This document shows positions 51,087-57,742 of a stretch of 64,000 bases of DNA, one piece after another. Each line of letters opens with the position of its first letter. Within the stretch, counting starts at the first letter, position 1. The translations under genes were made by a program, and so were the position numbers. Origin of the DNA: Agromyces sp. S2-1-8 (GTDB lineage Bacteria > Actinomycetota > Actinomycetes > Actinomycetales > Microbacteriaceae); the NCBI RefSeq assembly GCF_021129215.1, contig NZ_JAJOLP010000001.1, positions 558,001 to 622,000 on the forward strand. Direction: 5' to 3'. The notes below the pieces were generated by a model, which had not been told where the DNA came from, did no database searches, and worked only from the letters and a program-made list of their open reading frames with translations.

Positions 51087-52301
51087 TTACGAGGCGGATG
51101 CCTCGGTGCCGGCGCCGATCGGCGTGCCGGCGGAATCGGCGAGGGCGCGGAGCATCCGCTGGCCCACGACGATGTCGGCGGCGCCCTCGTCGACCGAGGG
51201 GCCCGGTGCCGGACGACCTGCGACGAGCGCCGCGAAGGCGCGGAGCTCGTGCTCGAACGCCTCCTCCTGCATCCACCGCGTCTCGGAGCGCCGGGCGCCG
51301 AGGCGGTCGGCGTTCTCGACGACGGTGAGCACGGTGGGCACGTTGAGCACGTACGGCACCGCGAAGACGAGCGAGATGCTGCCCTCCTCGTGGTGGAACG
51401 TGACCGTCTCGCGGTACTCGGGGTAGCGCGGGATGAAGTGCCAGTCGACCGACCAGGGCACGTCGGCGTGCTCGGCGAGGGTGCCGCCCAGGCTCAGCGA
51501 TCCCGGGAACCCGCCCGTGTGACGGGCCCGGTCGACCGCCCCGATGCCGCCCACGAGGTACCGCAGCAGGCCGATGTCGTGCACGATCGAGCCGAGCACG
51601 ACGTTCGTGTAGAGCTTCGGCAGGTCGCCCGCCGCCTCGCCGATCGCGGTCCCGACCGAGGCATCCGTCGCGGCTGTGAGGGCCGCGAGCAGGTCGGCGG
51701 GCACGTCGGCGGGCGGAGCCTGCAGGTTCGCGAACGCGAGCTGGGCCCCGTCGGCCGGATGCAGCACCTCGACCGTGACCGCGCGCAGCTCGACGCTCTG
51801 CAGCAGGGCCTTCACCTCGGCCGAGGCCGGGTCGTGCTCCTTCATGTAGCCGACCCGCACCCAGTCGGCGAGGTCGACGCCGCGCTCGGCGGCGAGGGCG
51901 CGGAGCGACTCGACCTCGGCGAGCGAGAACGCGAGGGGCTTCTCCGCGAGCACGCGGATGCCGGCGCCGACGAGCTTCGCGACGTCGGGCGCGTGCGAGC
52001 CGGAGGTCGCGAGCACGGCGCCGTCGACGGCGACCTCGCCCGCGACGACGGCGTCGATGAGCGCGTCGATCGAGTCGAACGCGGCGACGCCCGTGCCGGA
52101 TGCCTCGGCCATGCCCCGCGCGCGCGACGTTGAGAGATCGACGACGGCGGTGAGGGCGATGCGGTCGGCGTTGCGCCGGATGAGCGGGAGGTGCACGCTC
52201 TGGCTGATGGCGCCGAGGCCGATGACGGCGAGGTTCACGCGCTCGTGGGTCGCGGCATCCGCCTGCTCGCTCGTGCGGTCGGGGGCGTCGAAGCCGGTCA
52301 T
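51087..52301 (-). CDS. Gfo/Idh/MocA family oxidoreductase of the glycoside locus
   Basis: A 404-residue NAD(P)-dependent sugar oxidoreductase. LAVIGLGAISQSVHLPLI is the Rossmann motif, LAEKPLAFSLAEVESL the EKP motif with catalytic Lys, and NVVLGSIVHDIGLLRYLVGG the substrate-site H-D region. Its ATG overlaps the TGA of the IolE-like gene by four bases. In combination with a TIM-barrel isomerase, such enzymes make and process 3-keto-glycosides, or act as inositol dehydrogenases (IolG). Which of these applies cannot be told, though the adjacent mannosidase and separate iol operon make both attractive. Confidence 0.9.
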   Translation of the reverse strand: MTGFDAPDRTSEQADAATHERVNLAVIGLGAISQSVHLPLIRRNADRIALTAVVDLSTSRARGMAEASGTGVAAFDSIDALIDAVVAGEVAVDGAVLATSGSHAPDVAKLVGAGIRVLAEKPLAFSLAEVESLRALAAERGVDLADWVRVGYMKEHDPASAEVKALLQSVELRAVTVEVLHPADGAQLAFANLQAPPADVPADLLAALTAATDASVGTAIGEAAGDLPKLYTNVVLGSIVHDIGLLRYLVGGIGAVDRARHTGGFPGSLSLGGTLAEHADVPWSVDWHFIPRYPEYRETVTFHHEEGSISLVFAVPYVLNVPTVLTVVENADRLGARRSETRWMQEEAFEHELRAFAALVAGRPAPGPSVDEGAADIVVGQRMLRALADSAGTPIGAGTEASAS

Positions 52302-53212
52302 GCGAACCACCGCCGCAGGCGCTCGCGGTTGGCCGCTTGATCCGTTCGGGCGCGGTCGACGTCGGCCGCGCTCTGCAGGATGACGTCCTGCTCGACGACG
52401 AGCCAGCCGGCGTAGCCCGAGTCGACGATCTGGTCGACGATGCGGTCGACCTCGAGGTCGCCGTCGCCGAGGGCCACGAACACACGGCGCTGCCAGACGT
52501 CGCGCATCGGGTCGTCGGAGCCGGCGGCCGAGGCGAGCACCGAGCGATCGGCGTCCTTGAGGTGCACGTGGTTGATGCGGTCCGCCCAGCGCGAGAAGTC
52601 GGCGACGGGGTCGCCGCCGCCGATGAGCAGGTGGCCGGTGTCGAAGGTCAGGTCGATGTCGGTGTCGGCGAGCAACCGTTCGATCTCGTGCGGAGTCTCG
52701 ACGTACGTGCACGCGTGGTGGTGGAACGTCGGTTCGAGGCCGGCGGCGCGGGTCGCATCGGCGGCGCGCTGCACGCGGGCGGCGAACCGGGCCCACCGGT
52801 CGTCGTCGAGCTCGAGCTCGGGGGCGCCGCCCGGGCGGGCCTTGCGCTCGGCGGAGCCGGAGTCGGCGATCGTGGGCTTCGGCGCGAGCGCGCCGGCGGG
52901 CGCTGCGGCAGCGGCGGCGGCGAACAGGTCGAGCACGTGCGCGAGCCCCGCGAAGGATGCCTCGAACTCGTCGTCATCGGCGGCGAAGGGCAGGTCGACC
53001 CATCCGCCTGCGAGGGCCAGGCCGTGTCGGCCGAGCAGGGCGGGCAGCGTCTCGCGGTCGCCGAAGAGGCCGACGGGGCCGAGATCGATGCCGTCGTACC
53101 CCGCCTCGGCGACCCAGCCGGCGAGTTGCTCACCGTCGGGCAGCGGAACGAGATCGGGAATGGACAGTTCGAAGACGCCGTAGCTGACGGGGGCGTTCGC
53201 TGTTCGGATCAA
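52298..53212 (-). CDS. IolE-like sugar phosphate isomerase/epimerase (AP_endonuc_2 TIM barrel)
   Basis: A 304-residue TIM-barrel protein of the xylose-isomerase-like superfamily that includes inosose dehydratase IolE and 3-keto-sugar isomerases. Seen are ANAPVSYGVFEL at the first strand, GYDGIDLGPVGLFGD, the metal ligands in FHHHACTYVETPHE, DIDLTFDTGHLLIGGGD and NHVHLKD, and the closing GWLVVEQD. The start is a TTG: a GAGAGGAA site lies six bases ahead and no ATG fits. It is the first gene of the operon. IolE is missing from the iol operon in this window, so it might fill that role, but a keto-glycoside role is equally open. Confidence 0.86.
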   Translation of the reverse strand: MIRTANAPVSYGVFELSIPDLVPLPDGEQLAGWVAEAGYDGIDLGPVGLFGDRETLPALLGRHGLALAGGWVDLPFAADDDEFEASFAGLAHVLDLFAAAAAAAPAGALAPKPTIADSGSAERKARPGGAPELELDDDRWARFAARVQRAADATRAAGLEPTFHHHACTYVETPHEIERLLADTDIDLTFDTGHLLIGGGDPVADFSRWADRINHVHLKDADRSVLASAAGSDDPMRDVWQRRVFVALGDGDLEVDRIVDQIVDSGYAGWLVVEQDVILQSAADVDRARTDQAANRERLRRWFA

Positions 53213-53227
53213 CCGAGGTTCCTCTCA

Positions 53228-53260
53228 ACCGCGGAGACGCACCTGCGCTGTCTCCGCGGT
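53228..53260 (-). promoter_or_regulatory. leader hairpin in front of the IolE-like gene
   Basis: ACCGCGGAGAC (53228-53238) and GTCTCCGCGGT (53250-53260) form a perfect 11-base inverted repeat with an 11-base loop. On the mRNA the stem ends two bases before the GAGAGG ribosome site of the TTG-start gene, so it could either bind a regulator or expose/hide the site. The region is only 126 bases between two genes. Confidence 0.5.
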
Positions 53261-53274
53261 CAAGGGTACTAGGT

Positions 53275-53299
53275 TCTGACATATTCACAACATGACAGA
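53275..53299 (-). promoter_or_regulatory. promoter-proximal imperfect dyad of the glycoside operon
   Basis: TCTGACAT (53275-53282) is mirrored by ATGACAGA (53292-53299) with seven of eight paired bases. The stretch is AT-rich and overlaps GTTCTGACA, found also before the GntR gene. It lies 63-87 bases upstream of the first operon gene and could be the main regulatory site. Confidence 0.45.
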
Positions 53300-53338
53300 C
53301 AAAGTCTGTGGATCGTCCGCATCCGAGCCCGACTCCGA

Positions 53339-53950
53339 TCACTCCCCCGGCGGATCGGCGTGCAACTCGACATCCGCCGGCGCCAACGCCCAGCGCGGGA
53401 AGCGCACTTCGAGACCGGCCCGCAGCGGCGCACACAGCATCGGCCCAGCCTGCGCGTCGCCGGCGGTGAACGGCGCGACCCGCAACGTGCGCCAGGGCCC
53501 GCCGTCGGCTCGCGCCCGAAGCGTGACGGCGTCACCGGTTTCGCCGCCACGGCTCGCGCGGATGGTCACGAGGCGTCCCGCCCATTCGGGCACGGGCGCG
53601 AGCGACCAGTCGGACACCCCGTTCGTGACGACCGCCCCGAGGTGCAGCACTCCGTCGCTCACTTCGATGCCCGCCTTCACCCACTGGGCCTCGTTGGCGA
53701 AGAGCAGCAGCCCGGCCTGGTCGTAGAGCCCCGTGAGCGACGACGTGTCGAAGTCGACCTCCACGGCGGTGTCGGCGGGCCACTCGGCGAGCAGTCCGTG
53801 ACCGTCGTCGTGCACGAACCCGTAGTGGGTCGTCCGCCAGTAGTCGCTGCCTTCGAGCGCCTGCGCGACGAGCGCGCCGTCTTCGACGCGAGTCGACGCC
53901 GGCTCCCTCGTCCAGTGCCCCTCGCTCCACGTCACCGTTCGCCCGATCAT
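53339..53950 (-). CDS. DUF1349 domain protein
   Basis: A 203-residue protein of the DUF1349 family (concanavalin-like beta-sandwich, YteR/regulator-of-beta-glucosidase-associated proteins). ALEGSDYWRTTHYGFVHDDGHGLL, EVDFDTSSLTGLYDQAGLLLFANEAQWVKAGIE and DWSLAPVPEW are typical. It has no signal peptide. It precedes the glycoside operon on the same strand but with 126 bases and a promoter between, so it may be separate. Its family is often linked to sugar loci; an enzymatic role is not established. Confidence 0.88.
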   Translation of the reverse strand: MIGRTVTWSEGHWTREPASTRVEDGALVAQALEGSDYWRTTHYGFVHDDGHGLLAEWPADTAVEVDFDTSSLTGLYDQAGLLLFANEAQWVKAGIEVSDGVLHLGAVVTNGVSDWSLAPVPEWAGRLVTIRASRGGETGDAVTLRARADGGPWRTLRVAPFTAGDAQAGPMLCAPLRAGLEVRFPRWALAPADVELHADPPGE

Positions 53951-54020
53951 GCGCCCACGCTACCCGTGCCCCGTGTCCCGGGCGACGTGCGGCCGGGGCC
54001 CGGCCGCCCCGGCCGAGCGA

Positions 54021-54371
54021 TCAGGCGTCGAGCAGTGGCGCAGCGGCGGCCTCGAGCGCTCCCGGCACGAGCCGGTAGTACGCCCACGTGCCGCGCTTCG
54101 AGCGGGAGAGGAACCCGGCCTCGGTGAGGATCTTGAGGTGGTGCGAGACCGTCGGCTGGCTCAGTCCGACGGGTTCGATGAGGTCGCAGACGCACGCCTC
54201 CTGCCCCGCCGAGGCGGCGACGATCGAGACGAGCCGCAGCCGCACCGGGTCAGCGAGCGCCTTCAGCCGGCGTGCGAACCGCTCGGCCTCGTCGGCGGTG
54301 ATCGTCTCGCGCACGAGCGGCGCGCAGCATGCCTCGGTACTGACATCGCGGACCTCGAGCATCGTGACCAT
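54021..54371 (-). CDS. arsR: ArsR family arsenic-responsive repressor
   Basis: A 116-residue ArsR/SmtB winged-helix repressor. RLKALADPVRLRLVSIVAAS begins the HTH, and ACVCDLIEPVGLSQPTVSHHLKILTEAGFL carries the recognition helix and the C-x-C arsenite site in helix alpha3; a second CC pair lies at residues 15-16. A TAGTAT box seven bases before the ATG at 54371 suggests a leaderless transcript. It faces the flavoprotein gene across a short region full of ATCGATAT repeats. It would release DNA on binding As(III). Confidence 0.94.
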   Translation of the reverse strand: MVTMLEVRDVSTEACCAPLVRETITADEAERFARRLKALADPVRLRLVSIVAASAGQEACVCDLIEPVGLSQPTVSHHLKILTEAGFLSRSKRGTWAYYRLVPGALEAAAAPLLDA

Positions 54372-54401
54372 GCATCGATACTACTCGATATTGACAACCA
54401 T

Positions 54402-54411
54402 CGATATATCG
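54402..54411. promoter_or_regulatory. small dyad in the ars divergent promoter
   Basis: CGATATATCG is a perfect 10-bp palindrome between TTGACA (54391-54396) and the larger inverted repeat. It repeats the TCGATAT word and may be a second contact site for ArsR. Confidence 0.4.
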
Positions 54412-54416
54412 CGGCA

Positions 54417-54446
54417 TCCTGATATCGAAGTTCATCGATATCAGGA
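54417..54446. promoter_or_regulatory. ArsR operator: 12-6-12 inverted repeat
   Basis: TCCTGATATCGA (54417-54428) and TCGATATCAGGA (54435-54446) are exact complements separated by AGTTCA. The right arm runs into the AGGAGG ribosome site of the flavoprotein gene, and a TTGACA lies 20 bases upstream of the left arm, so bound ArsR would block this promoter. Strong candidate operator for the adjacent arsR. Confidence 0.75.
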
Positions 54447-54453
54447 GGATGCA

Positions 54454-55779
54454 GTGACGCTGCTCGACTTGACCACCCGACCCGTGACGAACGACCGGCT
54501 GTCCACACTGCCCGTCGTGATCATCGGTGCCGGCCCGATCGGCCTCGCCGCTGCGGCGAACCTGGTGGAGCGCGGTATCGACTTCGTCGTGCTCGAGGCG
54601 GGTGACGACATCGCCGACAGCGTGCGCGCCTGGGGTCACACGCGGCTGTTCTCGCCGTGGAAGCACCTGGTCGACCCGGCGTCGCGCCGCCTCCTCGAGG
54701 CCGAGGGCTGGGCGCTGCCGGCCCTCGAGCGCGCGCCTGCGGGCAGAGAGCTCGTCGACGCGTACCTCCTGCCGCTGAGCCGCCTCGAACCGATCGCGTC
54801 GCGCATCCGCACCGGTGCCGAGGTGCTCGCGGTCAGCCGCGAGGGAATGGACCGCACGCGCACCGCGAACCGGTCGGCCACGCCGTTCCTCGTCCGACTC
54901 CGCACGGTCACCGGGGTGGAGGAACTGACCGCCCGCGCGGTCATCGACGCCTCGGGCACGTATCGTTCGCCGAACTCGTTGAACTCGAGCGGGCTCGACC
55001 TGCTCGGCTTCGACGAGATCGCCGATCGCGTGCAGCCGGCCCTGCCCGACGTGCTCGGCCGCGACCGCGACGCGTTCGCGGGGCGGCACACCACCGTCGT
55101 CGGCGCCGGGCACTCGGCGGCCAACACGCTCCTCGCGCTCGTCCAGCTCGCACGCGAGGTGCCGGGCACCGAGGTGAGCTGGCTGATCCGCAACGCCAAG
55201 GCCGTGCGCGTCTCGTCGTCGGCCGATGACGAGCTCGCCGACCGCGCCAAGCTCGGCGGCCGCGTCGATGCCGCGGTCCGCCGCGGAGACATCCGGCTCG
55301 TCGACGGATTCGAGATCCTCCGCGCCCGTCGCGCCGGCGACGGCGCCGAGCTCGTCGGACAGCACGGCGGCGAGCTCGCCGTGCACGCGACCGACGTGGT
55401 GGTGAACGCGACCGGCTTCCGGCCGAACCTCGACCTGCTGCGCGAGATCCGCCTCGAGCTCGACGAGATCGTCGAGGCCCCCAAGCGCCTCGCGCCGCTC
55501 ATCGACCCGAACGTCCACTCGTGCGGCACGGTCGAGCCGCACGGCTTCGCCGAGCTCACCCACCCCGAGCACGGGTTCTTCATCGTCGGCATGAAGTCGT
55601 ACGGCCGCGCCCCCACCTTCCTGCTGGCCACCGGCTACGAGCAGGTGCGGTCGGTCACGGCGTGGCTCGCGGGCGACCTCGCCTCGGCGTCCAACGTCGA
55701 ACTCGTGCTGCCGGCGACGGGCGTGTGCTCGACCGACCTCGGCGGCTCGTCGAGCTGCTGCTCGGGCCCGACGTGCTGA
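54454..55779 (+). CDS. FAD/NAD(P)-binding flavoprotein of the ars operon (ArsO-like)
   Basis: A 441-residue flavin-dependent oxidoreductase/monooxygenase-like protein. Dinucleotide motif 1 is VVIIGAGPIGLAAAANLVE (residue 20), a second Rossmann is TTVVGAGHSAANTLLAL, and a late ATG-like VVVNATGFRPNLDLL matches the FAD-binding family. The C-terminal tail has five cysteines (VCSTDLGGSSSCCSGPTC), an unusual possible metalloid-binding end. The GTG start has AGGAGG five bases upstream. Such genes accompany arsR and arsN in arsenic loci and may oxidise or process organoarsenicals; the reaction is not known here. Confidence 0.85.
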   Translation: MTLLDLTTRPVTNDRLSTLPVVIIGAGPIGLAAAANLVERGIDFVVLEAGDDIADSVRAWGHTRLFSPWKHLVDPASRRLLEAEGWALPALERAPAGRELVDAYLLPLSRLEPIASRIRTGAEVLAVSREGMDRTRTANRSATPFLVRLRTVTGVEELTARAVIDASGTYRSPNSLNSSGLDLLGFDEIADRVQPALPDVLGRDRDAFAGRHTTVVGAGHSAANTLLALVQLAREVPGTEVSWLIRNAKAVRVSSSADDELADRAKLGGRVDAAVRRGDIRLVDGFEILRARRAGDGAELVGQHGGELAVHATDVVVNATGFRPNLDLLREIRLELDEIVEAPKRLAPLIDPNVHSCGTVEPHGFAELTHPEHGFFIVGMKSYGRAPTFLLATGYEQVRSVTAWLAGDLASASNVELVLPATGVCSTDLGGSSSCCSGPTC

Positions 55780-56279
55780 TCCGCCCGATGCGCGCCGCGG
55801 ACTGGCCCATGGTCGGGGAGATCTTCGACCAGGGCATCCGCGGCGGTGAGGCCACGTTCGAAACGACGGCGCCGAGCTGGGAGGCGTTCGACGCCGGCAA
55901 GATCGCCTCGCCGCGCCTGGTCGCCGAAGTCGACGGCCTCGTGCTCGGGTGGGCGGCCGCGTCGCCGGTGTCGGGCCGCCCGGTCTACCGCGGCGTCATC
56001 GAGCACTCGGTCTACGTGCACGAGGATGCGCGCGGCAGAGGCATGGGCCGCGCACTCCTCGCCGCGTTCGTCTCCGCGGCCGACGAGTCCGGGTTCTGGA
56101 CGATTCAGTCGAGCATCTTCCCTGAGAACATCGCGAGCCTCCGGCTACATGAGCAGGCGGGATTCCGCGTCGTCGGTCGACGTGAGCGCATCGCTCGCTC
56201 GACGCTCGGCCCGCACGCCGGGCACTGGCGCGACACCGTCCTCATCGAGCGCCGCTCGACCCGGAACGGCGTCGGCTGA
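55773..56279 (+). CDS. arsN1: ArsN1-type GNAT acetyltransferase
   Basis: A 168-residue GNAT enzyme of the phosphinothricin/arsinothricin acetyltransferase group. LIRPMRAADWPMVGEIFDQGI opens it, EHSVYVHEDARGRGMGRALLAAFV carries the acetyl-CoA loop, and SIFPENIASLRLHEQAGFRVVGRRERI is the typical PAT signature. The GTG start overlaps the flavoprotein gene by seven bases. It would acetylate the amino group of a glutamate-analogue toxin such as arsinothricin, giving resistance. Context in the ars locus supports ArsN1 over a general PAT. Confidence 0.85.
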   Translation: MLIRPMRAADWPMVGEIFDQGIRGGEATFETTAPSWEAFDAGKIASPRLVAEVDGLVLGWAAASPVSGRPVYRGVIEHSVYVHEDARGRGMGRALLAAFVSAADESGFWTIQSSIFPENIASLRLHEQAGFRVVGRRERIARSTLGPHAGHWRDTVLIERRSTRNGVG

Positions 56280-56313
56280 CGCTTCGATGCGCGCAGCACG
56301 TCGTGCGGGTGGT

Positions 56314-56748
56314 TCAGTCCGAGTTCGCCGGTCGCGCGTCGGCACGCTGCGGCAGCAGCTCGGCGAGCAGCGCCTCGACGCGGCCGCGGATCTCGTCGCG
56401 GATCGGGCGGACCGCGTCGATGCCCTGGCCGGCCGGGTCGTCGAGCTTCCAGTCCTCATAGCGCTTGCCCGGGAAGATCGGGCAGGCGTCGCCGCACCCC
56501 ATCGTGATCACCACGTCCGAGTCGCGGACCGCCTCGGTGGTCAGCACCTTCGGCACGTTGCTCGCGATGTCGATGCCCTGTTCGGCCATCGCCTCGACCG
56601 CGACCGGATTGATCCGGTCCTTCGGCTCCGATCCCGCGGAAAGCACCTCGACGCGGTCGCCGCCCAGTTCGCGCAGATACCCGGCGGCCATCTGCGACCG
56701 GCCCGCGTTGTGCACGCAGACGAACAGGACGGTGGGCTTCTCGGACAT
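56314..56748 (-). CDS. arsC: arsenate reductase, low-MW phosphatase type
   Basis: A 144-residue LMW-PTP-fold arsenate reductase. The catalytic loop is FVCVHNAGRSQMAAG with Cys11 and Arg17; VVITMGCGDACPIFPGKRYEDWKLDDPAG contains the resolving-type Cys and the conserved D-P acid. It reduces As(V) to As(III) using thioredoxin or mycothiol/mycoredoxin. The ATG is chosen to give MSEKPTVLFVCV. A CCATAGA inverted repeat lies about 35-55 bases upstream. It converges with arsN1. Confidence 0.93.
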   Translation of the reverse strand: MSEKPTVLFVCVHNAGRSQMAAGYLRELGGDRVEVLSAGSEPKDRINPVAVEAMAEQGIDIASNVPKVLTTEAVRDSDVVITMGCGDACPIFPGKRYEDWKLDDPAGQGIDAVRPIRDEIRGRVEALLAELLPQRADARPANSD

Positions 56749-56781
56749 CGCAGATCCTCTCCTCGGGCTCGAGCACTTCAA

Positions 56782-56801
56782 CCATAGACCATCATCTATG
56801 G
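56782..56801. promoter_or_regulatory. CATAGA-N6-TCTATG operator before arsC
   Basis: CCATAGA (56782-56788), CCATCA, TCTATGG (56795-56801): a perfect seven-base inverted repeat with six-base spacer. An almost identical element lies at the start of the arsR-arsC fusion gene (57723-57740), which links both genes to one regulator. Confidence 0.7.
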
Positions 56802-56837
56802 ATGACGGGACACCGTGCCCGCCAATTCAGCCGTTGT

Positions 56838-57725
56838 TCACGCGGCAGACCGCCCCAGGGACGCGATGAGCTCGCGCACGCGCCGATCGATGTCGTCGCG
56901 AATCGCGCGCACCTCGGCGAGTGGTCGCCCAACCGGATCGTCGAGCTCCCAGTCGAGATACCGGGTGCCGGGGTAGACGGGGCAGGCGTCGCCGCAGCCC
57001 ATGGTGATCACCACGTCGGCCGCACGCACCACCTCGTCGGTCAGCGGCTTCGGGAACTCGCCGCCGAGCGGCACCCCGATCTCCTCCAACGCTGCGGCGA
57101 TCGTCGGCGCCACGGTCGCCGCAGGCTCGGAACCTGCCGTTCGCACCTGCACGCGGTCGCCGGCGAGCCGGCGAAGCAGTGCCGCCGCCATCTGCGAACG
57201 CCCCGCGTTCTGCACGCACACGAACAGCACGGCCGGCGCTCCGCCGGGGTCCCGGTCTCGCGCCGCGACCGCGGCCAGCCGCTGCTCCGAGAACTCGGCC
57301 GTGCGCGATGCCAACCGCGCACCGCCACCCACCCGGGCGAGCAGCAGGCGGCTCTCGTCGACGAAGCGTTCGACGGTCTCCCGGTTGAACGTTCCGGCGA
57401 ACCGGACGGACAGGTCGTCGACGATCCGCGCGAAGACGGGATCATCGGGCTCGGCGCCGGATTCCGACCCGAGCAGCTCGAGCACGCGATCGAGGTGCTC
57501 CGGCGCGATCGAGTACCAGACCCGGCGGCCCTCGGGACGGCGCTCGAGCACGCCCGCCTCCGTCAGCACCTTCGCGTGATGGGTGATCGTGGGCTGTCTC
57601 AGGCCGAGCCGTTCGGCCATCCGCGTCACGGTCTCGCGCCCATCGGGCTGATCGAGGATGAGCTGCAGCATCCCAGCACGGGTCGGGTCGGAGACCGTGG
57701 CCGAGAGCTGGTGGGCTGGACTCAT
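56838..57725 (-). CDS. ArsR-ArsC fusion: HTH regulator joined to arsenate reductase
   Basis: A 295-residue fusion. Residues 1-90 are an ArsR-type winged helix (TVSDPTRAGMLQLIL...GLRQPTITHHAKVLTEAGVLERRPEGRRVWYSI), residues 95-155 a helical linker (FARIVDDLSVRFAGTFNRETVERFVDE) like the three-helix dimerisation domain seen before some ArsC proteins, and 165-290 a low-MW phosphatase arsenate reductase (FVCVQNAGRSQMAAAL, Cys170; MGCGDACPVYPG). No cysteine is present in the first 160 residues, so metalloid sensing by the classical Cys site is not possible there. Its own operator overlaps the ATG (leaderless transcript likely). It could couple catalysis to regulation. Confidence 0.92.
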   Translation of the reverse strand: MSPAHQLSATVSDPTRAGMLQLILDQPDGRETVTRMAERLGLRQPTITHHAKVLTEAGVLERRPEGRRVWYSIAPEHLDRVLELLGSESGAEPDDPVFARIVDDLSVRFAGTFNRETVERFVDESRLLLARVGGGARLASRTAEFSEQRLAAVAARDRDPGGAPAVLFVCVQNAGRSQMAAALLRRLAGDRVQVRTAGSEPAATVAPTIAAALEEIGVPLGGEFPKPLTDEVVRAADVVITMGCGDACPVYPGTRYLDWELDDPVGRPLAEVRAIRDDIDRRVRELIASLGRSAA

Positions 57726-57740
57726 AGACAAGAGTCTATG
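57723..57740. promoter_or_regulatory. CATAGA-N6-TCTATG operator at the fusion gene start
   Basis: CATAGA (57723-57728), CAAGAG, TCTATG (57735-57740): a perfect dyad that includes the start codon. On the minus strand TAGACT is a TANNNT -10 box seven bases before the ATG, typical of a leaderless promoter. Matches the element before arsC. Confidence 0.7.
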
Positions 57741-57742
57741 CC

